A DNA stretch of 64,000 nucleotides, from assembly GCA_020633975.1 (NCBI GenBank), contig JACKCR010000002.1:1178001-1242000 (forward strand), written 5' to 3'. The notes below the pieces were generated by a model. It did no database searches. It worked only from the letters and a program-made list of their open reading frames with translations, and was not told the origin of the DNA. The stretch comes from Candidatus Eiseniibacteriota bacterium (GTDB lineage Bacteria > Eisenbacteria > RBG-16-71-46 > CAIMUX01). Shown piece by piece: positions 43,258 to 52,236 of this stretch; position 1 is the stretch's first letter, and each line of letters opens with the position of its first letter. Both the position numbers and the translations under genes were made by a program.

Positions 43258-45443
43258 TCTGCCTCCTCGGACTCCAGCTGCTGTCGTTCGACCCGAGTCA
43301 CTCCCTTGACCCCTCGGATCGCCTTCATCACGCGGCCGAGATGAGCGACGTTCTTCACTTCGAGGAGGAAGTCCCCGATGGCGTGATCGTCGTCTGCGTC
43401 CATCATACCTTGTTTGATGTTCGTGCCCGACCTGGAGATCGCCATGGCGACGTCGGCGAGCATGTTCTCACGATCGTCTCCGTAGATGGAGAGTCGGACG
43501 AGGAACAGCTTGTCCTTGTCGACGTCCCAGGACACTTCGGTGATCCGCTCCGGCTCGACGCGGCCTTCGAGCACGTTCGGACAGTCGTTCCGATGGATCG
43601 AAACGCCCCGCCCGCGCGTGATCACTCCGACGACCGGGTCCCCAGGCACCGGGTGGCAACACTGCGCCATCCGGATCATGAGCGACGAGATGTCCTGGAT
43701 CCGGATCCCCTTGACCGGCCGGCTCGTGAGCGAGCGCAGCTTGTCGACCGGCGTCTCCTTCTTCGGTGCGACGAGCTCCGGATAGATCCGGTGGAGCACA
43801 TTCCGCCCGGAGAGGGCGCCTTCCCCGACCTTCGCGAAGAGCACGGCCGGTTCCGCGAAGCCGAAGGACTGCGCAACGTCGAGGAGGTCCGAGTCGTCGG
43901 GCATCCGCTTCCGGTGCTTCTTGAGTTCGCGGTTCAAGATCTCCCGGCCGAGCGCAACGGATTCGGTGAGACGCTGGGCCTTGAGCCAGTGCCGGATCTT
44001 GCTCCGGGCCCGGCTCGACTCGACGAACCCGAGCCAGCCCTCGCTCGGATTCGCATTCGGCGAAGTGAGGATCTCCACCGTGTCACCGTTCTTGAGCTTG
44101 TACTTCAGCTGGACGAGCCGTCCGTTGACCCGCGCGCCGACCGTGTGGTTCCCCACTGCGGTGTGGACGGCGTAGGCGAAGTCCACCGGGGTCGCGCCGC
44201 GCGGGAGCTGACGGAGTTCGCCCTTCGGAGTGAACACGAAGATCTCGTTTTCGTAGAGCGAGGTCCGGAGGAACTCCATGAACTCCTCGGGATTCTCCAC
44301 GTCTTCGTGCCACTCGGTCGTCCGCTGGACGACGGACTCGCCGAGCTTCCGCTCCAGCTCCGTGTCGACCGCGCCCTTCTCCTTGTACCGGTAGTGGGCC
44401 GCGATCCCGAGTTCGGCGATCCGGTGCATCTCGTAGGTCCGGATCTGCACTTCGACCATGCGCCGGCGCGGCCCCACCACCGTAGTGTGGAGCGACTGGT
44501 ACATGTTGCTCTTCGGCGTCGCGATGTAGTCCTTGAACCGGTCCTGCACCGGAACGAAGAGGTCGTGCACGATTCCGAGAACGCGGTAGCAGTCTGACCG
44601 CGAATCGACCAGCACCCGCACGCCGAGGAGGTCGAAGATCTGGTCGAAGCGAGTGCCGTTCGCCTCCATCTTCTTCCAGATGGAAGAGAAGCTCTTCGGA
44701 CGGCCCGTGACTTCACCTTCGATCTCTTCCGCCTCGAGACGGTGACGGATCGGGTCCTTGATCTCCTGGATGGCGCGCTCGCGCTCATCCCTCTTCGTCG
44801 CGACGAGCTCGCTCACCTCGCGGTAGCCATCGGGCTCGAGATACTTGAAGGCGAGGTCTTCCAGCTCCCACTTGAAGGTGGCGATCCCGAGACGGTGTGC
44901 GAGCGGTGCGTAGATCTCCTGCGTCTCCCTCGCGATCTCCATCTGCTTCTCGGGACGCATGGAGTCCATCGTCCGCATGTTGTGGAGACGGTCTGCGAGC
45001 TTGATCAGGATGACCCGGATGTCCTTGGCCATGGAGAGGAGCATCTTCCGGAAGTTCTCGGACTGCTCCGCCTGCGGGTTCCGGAACGGGATCCCGCCGA
45101 TCTTCGTCACTCCGTCGACGAGGTGACGGACCTCTTCGCCGAACGCCTTCTCGACGTCGCCCAAGGCGACGGTCGGATTGTCCTCGACCGCGTCGTGGAG
45201 GAGAGCGGCTTGGAGGATGTTCGTGTCGGCCTGTTTCCGGAGCAGATCGAGAAGGATCCGCGTGACGTGGATCGGATGGGTGATGTACGGCTCACCGCTC
45301 TTCCGGGTCTGCCCCTCGTGCGCCGTCCGAGCGAACTCGTAGGCACGCCACACCTGCTCTGGACCCGGCTGGGCCAGGTACTCGCCGAGCTCGGCCCGGA
45401 ACAGGGCCTCGAGCTCGCCCAGGGCATGAAGGGCGTTAGACAA
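43254..45443 (-). CDS. rel: Bifunctional (p)ppGpp synthetase/hydrolase
   Basis: Stringent-response enzyme. 729 residues: HD hydrolase domain with THPIHVTRIL, LLHDAVEDNPTV and KLADRLHNMRT intact, so hydrolase-competent; synthetase domain with DRFKDYIATPKSNMYQSLHTTV and HRIAELGIAAHYRYK; TGS domain (FVFTPKGELRQLPRGATPVDFAYA); and a C-terminal ACT domain. TTG 45443 overlaps the end of recJ by 8 nt and is the only start giving the full N-terminus. Confidence 0.95.
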   Translation of the reverse strand: MSNALHALGELEALFRAELGEYLAQPGPEQVWRAYEFARTAHEGQTRKSGEPYITHPIHVTRILLDLLRKQADTNILQAALLHDAVEDNPTVALGDVEKAFGEEVRHLVDGVTKIGGIPFRNPQAEQSENFRKMLLSMAKDIRVILIKLADRLHNMRTMDSMRPEKQMEIARETQEIYAPLAHRLGIATFKWELEDLAFKYLEPDGYREVSELVATKRDERERAIQEIKDPIRHRLEAEEIEGEVTGRPKSFSSIWKKMEANGTRFDQIFDLLGVRVLVDSRSDCYRVLGIVHDLFVPVQDRFKDYIATPKSNMYQSLHTTVVGPRRRMVEVQIRTYEMHRIAELGIAAHYRYKEKGAVDTELERKLGESVVQRTTEWHEDVENPEEFMEFLRTSLYENEIFVFTPKGELRQLPRGATPVDFAYAVHTAVGNHTVGARVNGRLVQLKYKLKNGDTVEILTSPNANPSEGWLGFVESSRARSKIRHWLKAQRLTESVALGREILNRELKKHRKRMPDDSDLLDVAQSFGFAEPAVLFAKVGEGALSGRNVLHRIYPELVAPKKETPVDKLRSLTSRPVKGIRIQDISSLMIRMAQCCHPVPGDPVVGVITRGRGVSIHRNDCPNVLEGRVEPERITEVSWDVDKDKLFLVRLSIYGDDRENMLADVAMAISRSGTNIKQGMMDADDDHAIGDFLLEVKNVAHLGRVMKAIRGVKGVTRVERQQLESEEAE

Positions 45444-47148
45444 AGTCGATCTCCCGAAGCTTCAGCTGAAGACGCTCCTGTCCTCGGTATCGGTTCACCG
45501 TCGGGGTGAAGGCCAGGCGGAAATGCGCTCCCCGGTCCGGGATCTCGGCGGCGAACTCCCCGAGCCCGAACCCGATGCATTCGACCTGGCACCCGGGTCC
45601 GAAGACCTGCAGCTTCAGATGCCGCTCCTTGAGGACTCGCACCCCGCGGCAGAGCCCCCGGCCGAGGAAGAGTGGCTCCGGGTTCCCTTCGCCGAAGGGT
45701 CCTAGTCGTTCGACCCAGCGGGCCAGCTCGAGGTCACAGGCGGAGGGTTCGAGCGCCGCATCGAGCCCCAGGGACCGGGCCAGGGGCGTCTCGAGGTAGG
45801 CCCGAGATGCCTTCGTGACCGCGGCCTGGAATGCAGGGAACGCTTCCGGTGCGAGCGAGAAGCCAGCTGCCCGGCGGTGCCCACCGAACGTGGTGAGGAA
45901 CTCGGCCCCGTGTTCCAGGATCTCCAGCAGATCGATCCCATGGGGAGCACGAGCGGACCCACGCGCGATCTCTCCGGTGAGCGAGACGAGCATGACCGGG
46001 ACGTGGAACTGCCCGACCAGTCGCGACGCGGCGATCCCGAGGACTCCGGGGTGCCACTCCGTCGAGCCGAGAACGATCGCTTCGCGCAGCGGCTCTCTCC
46101 CCTCGTCACCGATCGTGTCGAGCGACTCCTGCTGCACCCGCTCGTTGAGGCTCTTCCGCTCCGAGTTCACCTCCTCGAGTGCGCTGGCCAGACGCCGTGC
46201 CACTCCGAGTTCCTCTTCGAGCAAGAGGTCGAGTGCGCGTGTCGCGTCTCCCAGCCGGCCGGCCGCGTTCAGACGCGGGGCCAACGAGAACGCGAGATGA
46301 CTCGAGTCGAGGTGCTTGTCCTGGAGCCTCGCCTGTTCCATCAGCGCTTCGAACGCGGCCCGACGCCGCAAGCGCAAGACGCGGATTCCGAAGTGAGTGA
46401 GGATCCGGTTCTCGTCCACGAGCGGGACGACGTCCGCCACGGTGCCGAGCGCAACTAGGTCGAGCTGGTTGAGCAGGTACCGCTCGATCTCCTCGTTCCC
46501 GTGTGCGCGCACGAGTCCTTGCAGAAGCTTGAACGAAACGCCGACTGCGGCGAGATCGGCAAATGGATAGGCATCGTCGGTGCGACGGGGATTGATCAGC
46601 GCATGCGCGGGAGGAAGAGACGACTCCGGCATGTGGTGGTCGCAAACCACCACGTCGATGCCCCGCTCGTTCGCGAACGCGATCGGGTCGTGCTGCGTGG
46701 TCCCGCAGTCGGCCACGATCAAGAGCTTGGCACCGAGCGCATCGGCACGTTCGATCGCGGCCTTGTTCAGTCCGTATCCATCGTCGAACCGGTTCGGAAG
46801 CAACGTACGCACGGTCGCACCGAAACGGGTGAGGACTCGGGAGAGCAGCGCCGACGACGTCACGCCGTCGACATCGTAGTCCCCGAACACGACGATCGGA
46901 GCATCCCCCTGGAGCGCCTGGTGCACCCGAGCAACGGCGCGGTCCATGTCTTGGAGGAGAAACGGATCGTGGAGCCCGTCGAGCGACGGGCGGAGAAAGG
47001 CCTCCACCTCTCCCCGTTCGCGTAGGCCGCGATTCCAGAGCACGTCGAGAATCGGGGTTGGAATACCCCAATCGGACTCCATCCTCTTCCACTCGGGAGG
47101 GGGAGCACCCGTGGGGAGGATCCACTGCGATTTCATGGCGTCGTCCAT
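45436..47148 (-). CDS. recJ: Single-stranded-DNA-specific exonuclease RecJ
   Basis: 5'-3' exonuclease of recombination and mismatch repair. 570 residues with the DHH-family motifs VVFGDYDVDGVTSSALL, VADCGTT, CDHHMP and, in the DHHA1 part, TTFGGHRRAAGFSL; a C-terminal OB-like domain follows (ERLGPFGEGNPEPLF). ATG 47148 is first in frame; ATG four codons later is also possible. First gene of the tightly packed run to the GT4 gene and divergent from rlmD. Confidence 0.95.
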   Translation of the reverse strand: MDDAMKSQWILPTGAPPPEWKRMESDWGIPTPILDVLWNRGLRERGEVEAFLRPSLDGLHDPFLLQDMDRAVARVHQALQGDAPIVVFGDYDVDGVTSSALLSRVLTRFGATVRTLLPNRFDDGYGLNKAAIERADALGAKLLIVADCGTTQHDPIAFANERGIDVVVCDHHMPESSLPPAHALINPRRTDDAYPFADLAAVGVSFKLLQGLVRAHGNEEIERYLLNQLDLVALGTVADVVPLVDENRILTHFGIRVLRLRRRAAFEALMEQARLQDKHLDSSHLAFSLAPRLNAAGRLGDATRALDLLLEEELGVARRLASALEEVNSERKSLNERVQQESLDTIGDEGREPLREAIVLGSTEWHPGVLGIAASRLVGQFHVPVMLVSLTGEIARGSARAPHGIDLLEILEHGAEFLTTFGGHRRAAGFSLAPEAFPAFQAAVTKASRAYLETPLARSLGLDAALEPSACDLELARWVERLGPFGEGNPEPLFLGRGLCRGVRVLKERHLKLQVFGPGCQVECIGFGLGEFAAEIPDRGAHFRLAFTPTVNRYRGQERLQLKLREIDFV

Positions 47149-47193
47149 TACCGTCCCCGGAACGGGGTTCCTCTCTTCGTTCGTATTCGCGTA

Positions 47194-47223
47194 ACCTTAG
47201 CGGCTCCTTGGAGTTCAGGTCAA
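47194..47223 (-). promoter_or_regulatory. Candidate promoter of the recJ-rel run
   Basis: Minus strand TTGACC (47223-47218), 18 bp, TAAGGT (47199-47194), about 45 bp before the recJ start. It is the only promoter-like pair seen upstream of this seven-gene overlapping series. The 143-bp recJ-rlmD gap contains no gene. Confidence 0.45.
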
Positions 47224-47291
47224 TCAGACCGACGGGCCCCCGAGAGCTGGTGCGCGGTGCGTGCCAGGAGGGCCCCGAAGTCGGGAGGAGC

Positions 47292-48770
47292 ATGTCCCGT
47301 ACCCGTCGATCCGTCGCCCCATCGCGCCACACCGTCACCATCGACAGCCTCGCCTTTGGAGGCGCCGGCGTCGCGCGCGTCGACGGCAAGGTCGCGTTCG
47401 TTCCAGGAGCCCTTCCCCGCGAAACCGTAGTGATCGAAGTGGTCGGACGGAGGCGAAAGTTCGATCGGACAAAGTTGATCGAGGTCCTGACCCCCTCCCC
47501 GGACCGGCGTCCGGCACTCTGTCCCCACGTGTCTCTCTGCGGCGGCTGTTCACTCCAGGAACTCGTCTATGAGAGGCAACTCGAAGCGAAGGCGCAACAC
47601 GTGCGGGACTGTCTCTCCAGGATCGGCGGGCTGGACGTGCCCGAGTCCGGCCCCCCGGTCTCCTCGCCACGGGAGACCCGGTACCGGAACAAGATGGAGT
47701 TCACCTTCCAGCCACGTCCTTGGGAGGAGACTCCCCCGGAGGTACCCGGGCCGGGGCCCGCGCTCGGGCTCCACGTTCCCGGACGGTTCGACGCGGTGTT
47801 CGATCTCGAAGAGTGCGTCCTTCCCTCCCCGCGGGCCGTGGAGGTCCTGAAGGAGGTGCGGGCGTTCGCCAGGGAACACTCTCTCCCCGCCTACCGGAGC
47901 CGCTGGGACGAGGGGTTGCTTCGCCATCTCGTCGTGCGGGAAGGCCACCACACGGGAGAACTCCTCGTCGCCTTGGTCGTGCGCGAGCCCGAACACATTC
48001 TGCTGGAACTCGGGCCGCGGCTCGGCGAGCGGATTCCGGACCTCACCGGCGTCGTGCTGATCGTGAACCGAACCAAGGCATCGATCGCAAAGGGCGAGCA
48101 GGAGCAGGTGCTCTGGGGACGGCCCTACTTCCGCGAGAAGCTTGCAGGAATCGAGTTCGAACTCGGCGCGCAGTCGTTCTTCCAGACCAACACCGCGGGC
48201 GCGGAGCTCTTGATCGACGTGCTCCGGGAGTCGCTGGACGAAGCCCTCGGCAGCTCGCCGACGCAAGCGCCAGGGCCGGCTGGTCGTCGTCACGGGCACC
48301 TGCTCGACCTCTACTGCGGGGCCGGAACGCTCGGCCTCTGCCTGGCGGACCGGTTCGACCAGGTCACCGGCGTCGAACAGGTGGCCGAGGCCGTGACGTC
48401 CGCGCAGCGCACCGCGGAACGGAACGGAATCGAACACGTCTCGTTCCACGTGGACGATGTCGAACGGTGGGTGCGGGAGGGCGGCCCGGACCAGGATCCG
48501 GCCTCTCCTTCCCGCGGAATCCCCGGGCCGTTCGACGTCCTCGTGGTCGATCCTCCGCGGGCGGGGCTCCACCCGAAAGCGCTCGAGACATTGCCTTGGC
48601 TCGGCGCCGGGGTGATCGCCTACGTCTCCTGCAACCCCGCAACCCTGGCCCGGGATGCGGCCGGACTCGTCGCCGCCGGGTACCGGCCGGTTGGTCTCAG
48701 GATCGTCGATCTCTTTCCACAGACGGGACATATCGAGTCGATCCTCACCTTCCGTCGCATCATCGATTAG
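47292..48770 (+). CDS. rlmD: 23S rRNA (uracil-5-)-methyltransferase RlmD-like
   Basis: SAM- and Fe-S-dependent m5U methyltransferase. 492 residues: TRAM domain (about 12-70), the Fe-S cysteines C77, C83 and C86 (CPHVSLCGGC) with the fourth in DLEECVLP, SAM motif LLDLYCGAGTLGL, and the catalytic YVSCNPATLARD. ATG 47292 follows GGGAGGAG; the frame is open to 47058 but only as a recJ shadow. RlmC, RumA or TrmA specificity cannot be told from sequence alone. Confidence 0.92.
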   Translation: MSRTRRSVAPSRHTVTIDSLAFGGAGVARVDGKVAFVPGALPRETVVIEVVGRRRKFDRTKLIEVLTPSPDRRPALCPHVSLCGGCSLQELVYERQLEAKAQHVRDCLSRIGGLDVPESGPPVSSPRETRYRNKMEFTFQPRPWEETPPEVPGPGPALGLHVPGRFDAVFDLEECVLPSPRAVEVLKEVRAFAREHSLPAYRSRWDEGLLRHLVVREGHHTGELLVALVVREPEHILLELGPRLGERIPDLTGVVLIVNRTKASIAKGEQEQVLWGRPYFREKLAGIEFELGAQSFFQTNTAGAELLIDVLRESLDEALGSSPTQAPGPAGRRHGHLLDLYCGAGTLGLCLADRFDQVTGVEQVAEAVTSAQRTAERNGIEHVSFHVDDVERWVREGGPDQDPASPSRGIPGPFDVLVVDPPRAGLHPKALETLPWLGAGVIAYVSCNPATLARDAAGLVAAGYRPVGLRIVDLFPQTGHIESILTFRRIID

Positions 48771-48832
48771 CCAGCCGGAGACGCACGAGTCCCCAGAAGG
48801 CCGGCGGGACAGAAAAAAGTTTGTCGAAACCA

Positions 48833-48858
48833 TGCAACCCTGAGGATCGGCATTCGTA
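48833..48858 (+). promoter_or_regulatory. Candidate ECF-sigma promoter of the exported paralogue pair
   Basis: TGCAACC (48833-48839), 15 bp, CGTA (48855-48858), about 52 bp before the first gene. This is the general form of extracytoplasmic-function sigma promoters (..AAC.. -35, CGT. -10), unlike the TTGACA/TAGTCT seen at rplM. An A6 run lies 20 bp upstream. No ECF sigma gene is in the window. Confidence 0.35.
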
Positions 48859-48910
48859 GATTCGGGTGACGAAAGAGCTGGGCTCGAGGGCCCGAACCTG
48901 GAGGTGCAAG

Positions 48911-49477
48911 ATGACACGTACCGTGAAGCAGATCTTCGGACTCGTTCTGGCGCTCGCGCTCCTCACCCCGACGCTCGCAGCAGCGAAAGGCGCATGGATT
49001 CACGTCCGCATCCTGGGAGACGACGACGACGGCGACCGCGTCTCCGTCAACATGCCGGTCCAGACCATCGCGACCATGCTTCCGATGATCGAGAGCGAGG
49101 ATCTGAGGGACGGCAGGATCCGAGTCGACGGCAAGGAGATCGATGGTGACGACCTTCGCGCCCTCTGGAAGTCGATCCGCGAGTCCGAGGACGGCGTCTA
49201 CCTGAACATGGAGACGAAGGACGAGAGCGTCCGCGTCGCGAAGCAGGGGCACCTACTCAAGATCGAGTGCGCCGATGAGGCCGAAGGCGACCAGGTGGAC
49301 ATTCAGATCCCGATCGCCGTCGTCAATGCACTGCTCTCCGGCGAAGAAGATGAACTCGACCTCCTCGCGGGGCTGGCTGCACTCGAGGAACACGGCGACG
49401 AGATCGAAGTGACCGTCAATGACGATCGCACTGCGATCCGGATCTGGATCGACGACGACCCGGGCAGCGATCGCTAA
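48911..49477 (+). CDS. Exported acidic protein, paralogue A
   Basis: 188 residues. Signal peptide (LVLALALLTPTLAAA). The mature protein starts AWIHVRILGDDDDGDRVSVNMPV, then IESEDLRDGRIRVDGKEID, ESVRVAKQGHLLKIECADE and DQVDIQIPIAVVNALL, ending with an acidic EHGDEIEVTVNDDRTAIRIW segment. It shares its fold pattern with the next gene: a W-x-HV strand, a DDD loop, a VxxxxPV strand, and a VRVxKxG...VDVxxP module. ATG 48911 has GGAGG upstream. Not a family I can name; probably periplasmic. Confidence 0.6.
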   Translation: MTRTVKQIFGLVLALALLTPTLAAAKGAWIHVRILGDDDDGDRVSVNMPVQTIATMLPMIESEDLRDGRIRVDGKEIDGDDLRALWKSIRESEDGVYLNMETKDESVRVAKQGHLLKIECADEAEGDQVDIQIPIAVVNALLSGEEDELDLLAGLAALEEHGDEIEVTVNDDRTAIRIWIDDDPGSDR

Positions 49478-49489
49478 CGCTACACACGT

Positions 49490-49521
49490 CGCCGGCCGGG
49501 CTCGATGCGACCCGGCCGGCG
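49490..49521 (+). other. Strong hairpin between the exported paralogues
   Basis: CGCCGGCCGGG-ctcgatgcga-CCCGGCCGGCG is a perfect 11-bp GC stem with a possible inner tcg/cga pairing. It lies 12 bp after the first paralogue and 80 bp before the second. No T-run, so it may be a transcript-stabilising or partial termination structure that sets different levels of A and B. Confidence 0.55.
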
Positions 49522-49603
49522 GAAGACGAACCCAGCCAAATCAACAAGCCTCGACCGACCCGGCGGGTTGGCGACGAACGAGCGAAGGAAGGAGGGCTCC
49601 GAG

Positions 49604-50047
49604 ATGAACTGGAAACCGATCCTGGGTTGGCTCGCATTCGTACTTCTGGCCGGCGTCGTCGTGACCAGCTTCGTGCACGCACAGGGGCTCTTCGGATGGA
49701 CCTCCATCCACGTCGAAGACGACGACGTGAATCTGCACCTCCAGGTGCCCTCCGCCCTCGCCCGAGTCGCCATCGCGTTCATTCCCGACCGTGTGTGGGA
49801 CGGCGCGAGGAAGGATCTCGGACCGTGGGGCGCGGCCATGGACACGGCGTTCGAGCAGCTGGATCGCTGTGACGACGCAACGTTCGTCCTCGTCGAGTCG
49901 GACGACGAAACCGTTCGCGTAGGCAAACACGGCGCCCGGTTCGTCGTCTCGGTCCAAACACCGTCGGAGCAAGTGGACGTGCGCGTTCCCGCGGGTCTCG
50001 TCCGTGCGGTGTGGGGACGGATTGCAGACGAGCCGCGTCGCTCCTGA
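49604..50047 (+). CDS. Exported acidic protein, paralogue B
   Basis: 147 residues. A single N-terminal hydrophobic segment (ILGWLAFVLLAGVVVTSFVHA) acts as signal or anchor. Then WTSIHVEDDDVNLHLQVPSALARVAI matches the start of paralogue A, and VESDDETVRVGKHGARFVVS..EQVDVRVPAGLVRAVW matches its second half; the middle and the acidic C-terminus of A are missing. ATG 49604 follows GGAAGGAGGG. The pair looks like an old tandem duplication. Function unknown. Confidence 0.6.
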   Translation: MNWKPILGWLAFVLLAGVVVTSFVHAQGLFGWTSIHVEDDDVNLHLQVPSALARVAIAFIPDRVWDGARKDLGPWGAAMDTAFEQLDRCDDATFVLVESDDETVRVGKHGARFVVSVQTPSEQVDVRVPAGLVRAVWGRIADEPRRS

Positions 50048-50070
50048 GAACCGGCTCGGGCGCCGGCCGG

Positions 50071-52134
50071 TCAGCTACCGCTGATCGGCTGGCCTGCCCG
50101 AGCCTGCTCGAGGTAGCCCTGCGCTCGCTGATCCTGCGGTTGAACCTCGATCACATCCTCCCACGCGGTCACGGCTTCGGCGTATCTCCCCATCTGATGA
50201 AGGGTCAACGCCCGCTGCACCCTCGCAGTCGGGTAGTAGGGCACCCGAGCCAGAACGGCGTCGAGTCGAGCGAGTGCTCCCTCGGCGTCCCCCGAGTCTC
50301 GCAGCAGAATCGCGAGGTTCACCTCGGGGCCGGGGTCTAGGGGATCCATCTCTACGGCATGCTCGAGAAGCTCGATCGCCTCGTCGGCGTGTCCGGTCTG
50401 CCGGAGGACGAAGGCGAGGTTGAGTAGCGCCGGAACGTAGTCGGGCTCCACCTCGAGCGTCGCACGGAACCACCGCTCTGCCGCGCCGAAGTCTCGGGAT
50501 TGCATCGCGACGAGCCCGAGCTGGTACTGCGCTTCGTAGAAGTCCGGAGCGTCTGCCACCGTGCCCCGGAGCTCTTCGATCGCCTCCATCTTGTCGCCCA
50601 CGAAGAGGTGGTACTGCGCGAGAGCGAGCCGCCCGCGGAGCGACACCAAGCTGCCGGTCTCGGCCCCACCGATGTATCCGAGGCTACGGAGCTTCTCGAT
50701 CCGTTCCTCGTCCACGTCTTGGTGGGCATCCGCGAGGGCGTCTCTCCGTGCATCGGACCATGGCCGGTCACGATACGTGGGCACCGTTCGGGGTCGCGGG
50801 ACGGTCTCGAACGCACCAGAGAGCACAGTACCTCGGAAGTCCTCGGCGACGGGAAGATCCATCAAGTAGAGAAGCGTCGGGAGCACATCGAACACGCTCA
50901 CGGACTCCAGCACCTCACCCGCGCGGATCCCAGGCCCTGCCAAGAGGAGGACACCGTCGAGCCGGTGCCAGAGCGCTGCCGTCCGGTAATCGAGGTTGGC
51001 CCGGTTCTCGAGCGGCCGCCCCGAACCGGTGAGGAATCCGTGGTCCGAGACGACCATGACGTAGGTCTCCGGCCCCACCATCGCGAGCATCTGGCCGAGC
51101 TGATCGTCCGCCGCCCGGTAGAACGCCTCTACCGTTCCGCCGAACTGCTCCCGCTCCTGGTCCGTGCTGTAGGGATACTCCGGGGGCGCGTACCGCATGT
51201 ACATGTGGCCCGCGGTATCCGTCGCCTCGAAGTACGCCGCCACCACGTCACTCGGCTGCTCCAACAGTCGCCGTGCGGCCGCGCCCGCGTTCTCCAGCGT
51301 CGCATAGATGTGTCGGAAGTGGCCGATCGGATCGTTGAAGTCATGGACGTCCGCAGCTTCCCACGCGGCCCGGTCGATCCGCATGAAGCGCTCCGCCTCG
51401 GCAAAGCTCACGTCCTCCGGGGACCGGAAGCTCGGCTTCAGCGACTCGTAGAGTTCCGGTGGGTAGGTGAGGCCGTCCTGGACGTCGGACTCGGCGTAGA
51501 ACGCATGCGAGAGCACACGGTCGGAGACGATCCTTCCCGCCACTTCCTCTGCGGGCCAACTCGCCCACCAGCCGACGACGTCGACGCTCTTCCCGTCCTC
51601 GGTGAGGATGTCCCAGAAGGCCTTCGCCATCCGGTGCTGACTGGTGATGACGATCGGGTCCCCCGTCTCCGGGTCCGGAACCGTGAAGTCGATCACACCG
51701 TGGTCATCCGGGCCGTATCCGGTCGCGATCGTGGTCCAGATGACAGGCGAGATGATCGGTTGGATCGAGCGAAGCCTGGCCCGTACGCCGCGCTGGCTCA
51801 GCGAGGCCAGGTTTGGGAGCTCCCCCCGCTCCATCATCGGCTCGATCAAGCTCCAGTCCGCGCCGTCGAGGCCGACCAGGAGGACCTTCGGGCGCTGGGT
51901 CTCGTCGCCGGAGCAGCCGCTTCCCAGGGTGAGGAGGAGGGTGAGTACGAGGGAACGCGACGTCAGCCATGCCATCGAAATCAGCCGCGGCGTCGAAGAC
52001 AGCCGCCCTCGCGACACCACCGAAGGCGACGGGGTCATCAGCCCCGCGGGCATCGACTCGACCCGCTGGAGGACCGCGGAGACGAGCCCTCCCCCGCCCC
52101 TTCCAGCCCCACTTCCGCCGTTCCAGAATCGCAT
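50071..52134 (-). CDS. Type I phosphodiesterase/alkaline-phosphatase-superfamily lipoprotein with TPR repeats
   Basis: About 687 residues. A lipobox (LLLTLGSGC) follows an unusually long 75-residue N-terminus if ATG 52134 is used; ATG 51975 would give a normal lipoprotein signal but has no Shine-Dalgarno. Domain 1 (about 85-470) has VLLVGLDGADW, the nucleophile Thr in SPVIWTTIATGYGPDDHGV, DTAGHMYMRYAP and VVSDHGF: the metal-binding phosphodiesterase/phosphopentomutase-like fold. Domain 2 (about 520-680) has four or so TPR units (YEAQYQLGLVAMQSRDFGAAE, and so on). Likely periplasmic, substrate unknown. Divergent from the methyltransferase fusion. Confidence 0.85.
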   Translation of the reverse strand: MRFWNGGSGAGRGGGGLVSAVLQRVESMPAGLMTPSPSVVSRGRLSSTPRLISMAWLTSRSLVLTLLLTLGSGCSGDETQRPKVLLVGLDGADWSLIEPMMERGELPNLASLSQRGVRARLRSIQPIISPVIWTTIATGYGPDDHGVIDFTVPDPETGDPIVITSQHRMAKAFWDILTEDGKSVDVVGWWASWPAEEVAGRIVSDRVLSHAFYAESDVQDGLTYPPELYESLKPSFRSPEDVSFAEAERFMRIDRAAWEAADVHDFNDPIGHFRHIYATLENAGAAARRLLEQPSDVVAAYFEATDTAGHMYMRYAPPEYPYSTDQEREQFGGTVEAFYRAADDQLGQMLAMVGPETYVMVVSDHGFLTGSGRPLENRANLDYRTAALWHRLDGVLLLAGPGIRAGEVLESVSVFDVLPTLLYLMDLPVAEDFRGTVLSGAFETVPRPRTVPTYRDRPWSDARRDALADAHQDVDEERIEKLRSLGYIGGAETGSLVSLRGRLALAQYHLFVGDKMEAIEELRGTVADAPDFYEAQYQLGLVAMQSRDFGAAERWFRATLEVEPDYVPALLNLAFVLRQTGHADEAIELLEHAVEMDPLDPGPEVNLAILLRDSGDAEGALARLDAVLARVPYYPTARVQRALTLHQMGRYAEAVTAWEDVIEVQPQDQRAQGYLEQARAGQPISGS

Positions 52135-52152
52135 GAGCAACGATCGTCCTTT

Positions 52153-52171
52153 CCTCTTCGGTGCGAAGAGG
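52153..52171. promoter_or_regulatory. Perfect inverted repeat between divergent genes
   Basis: CCTCTTCG-gtg-CGAAGAGG, an 8-bp perfect stem with 3-nt loop, stands in the 102-bp divergent gap between the phosphodiesterase-TPR gene and the methyltransferase fusion, 18 bp before the first and 65 bp before the second. Could be an operator for both or an RNA hairpin in the minus transcript. Confidence 0.35.
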
Positions 52172-52236
52172 CGAGTATACGGGGCCGATCCTAGAGACGA
52201 AACCAGACTCGGGTCGACTTCCCCGGAGACCAAGCC

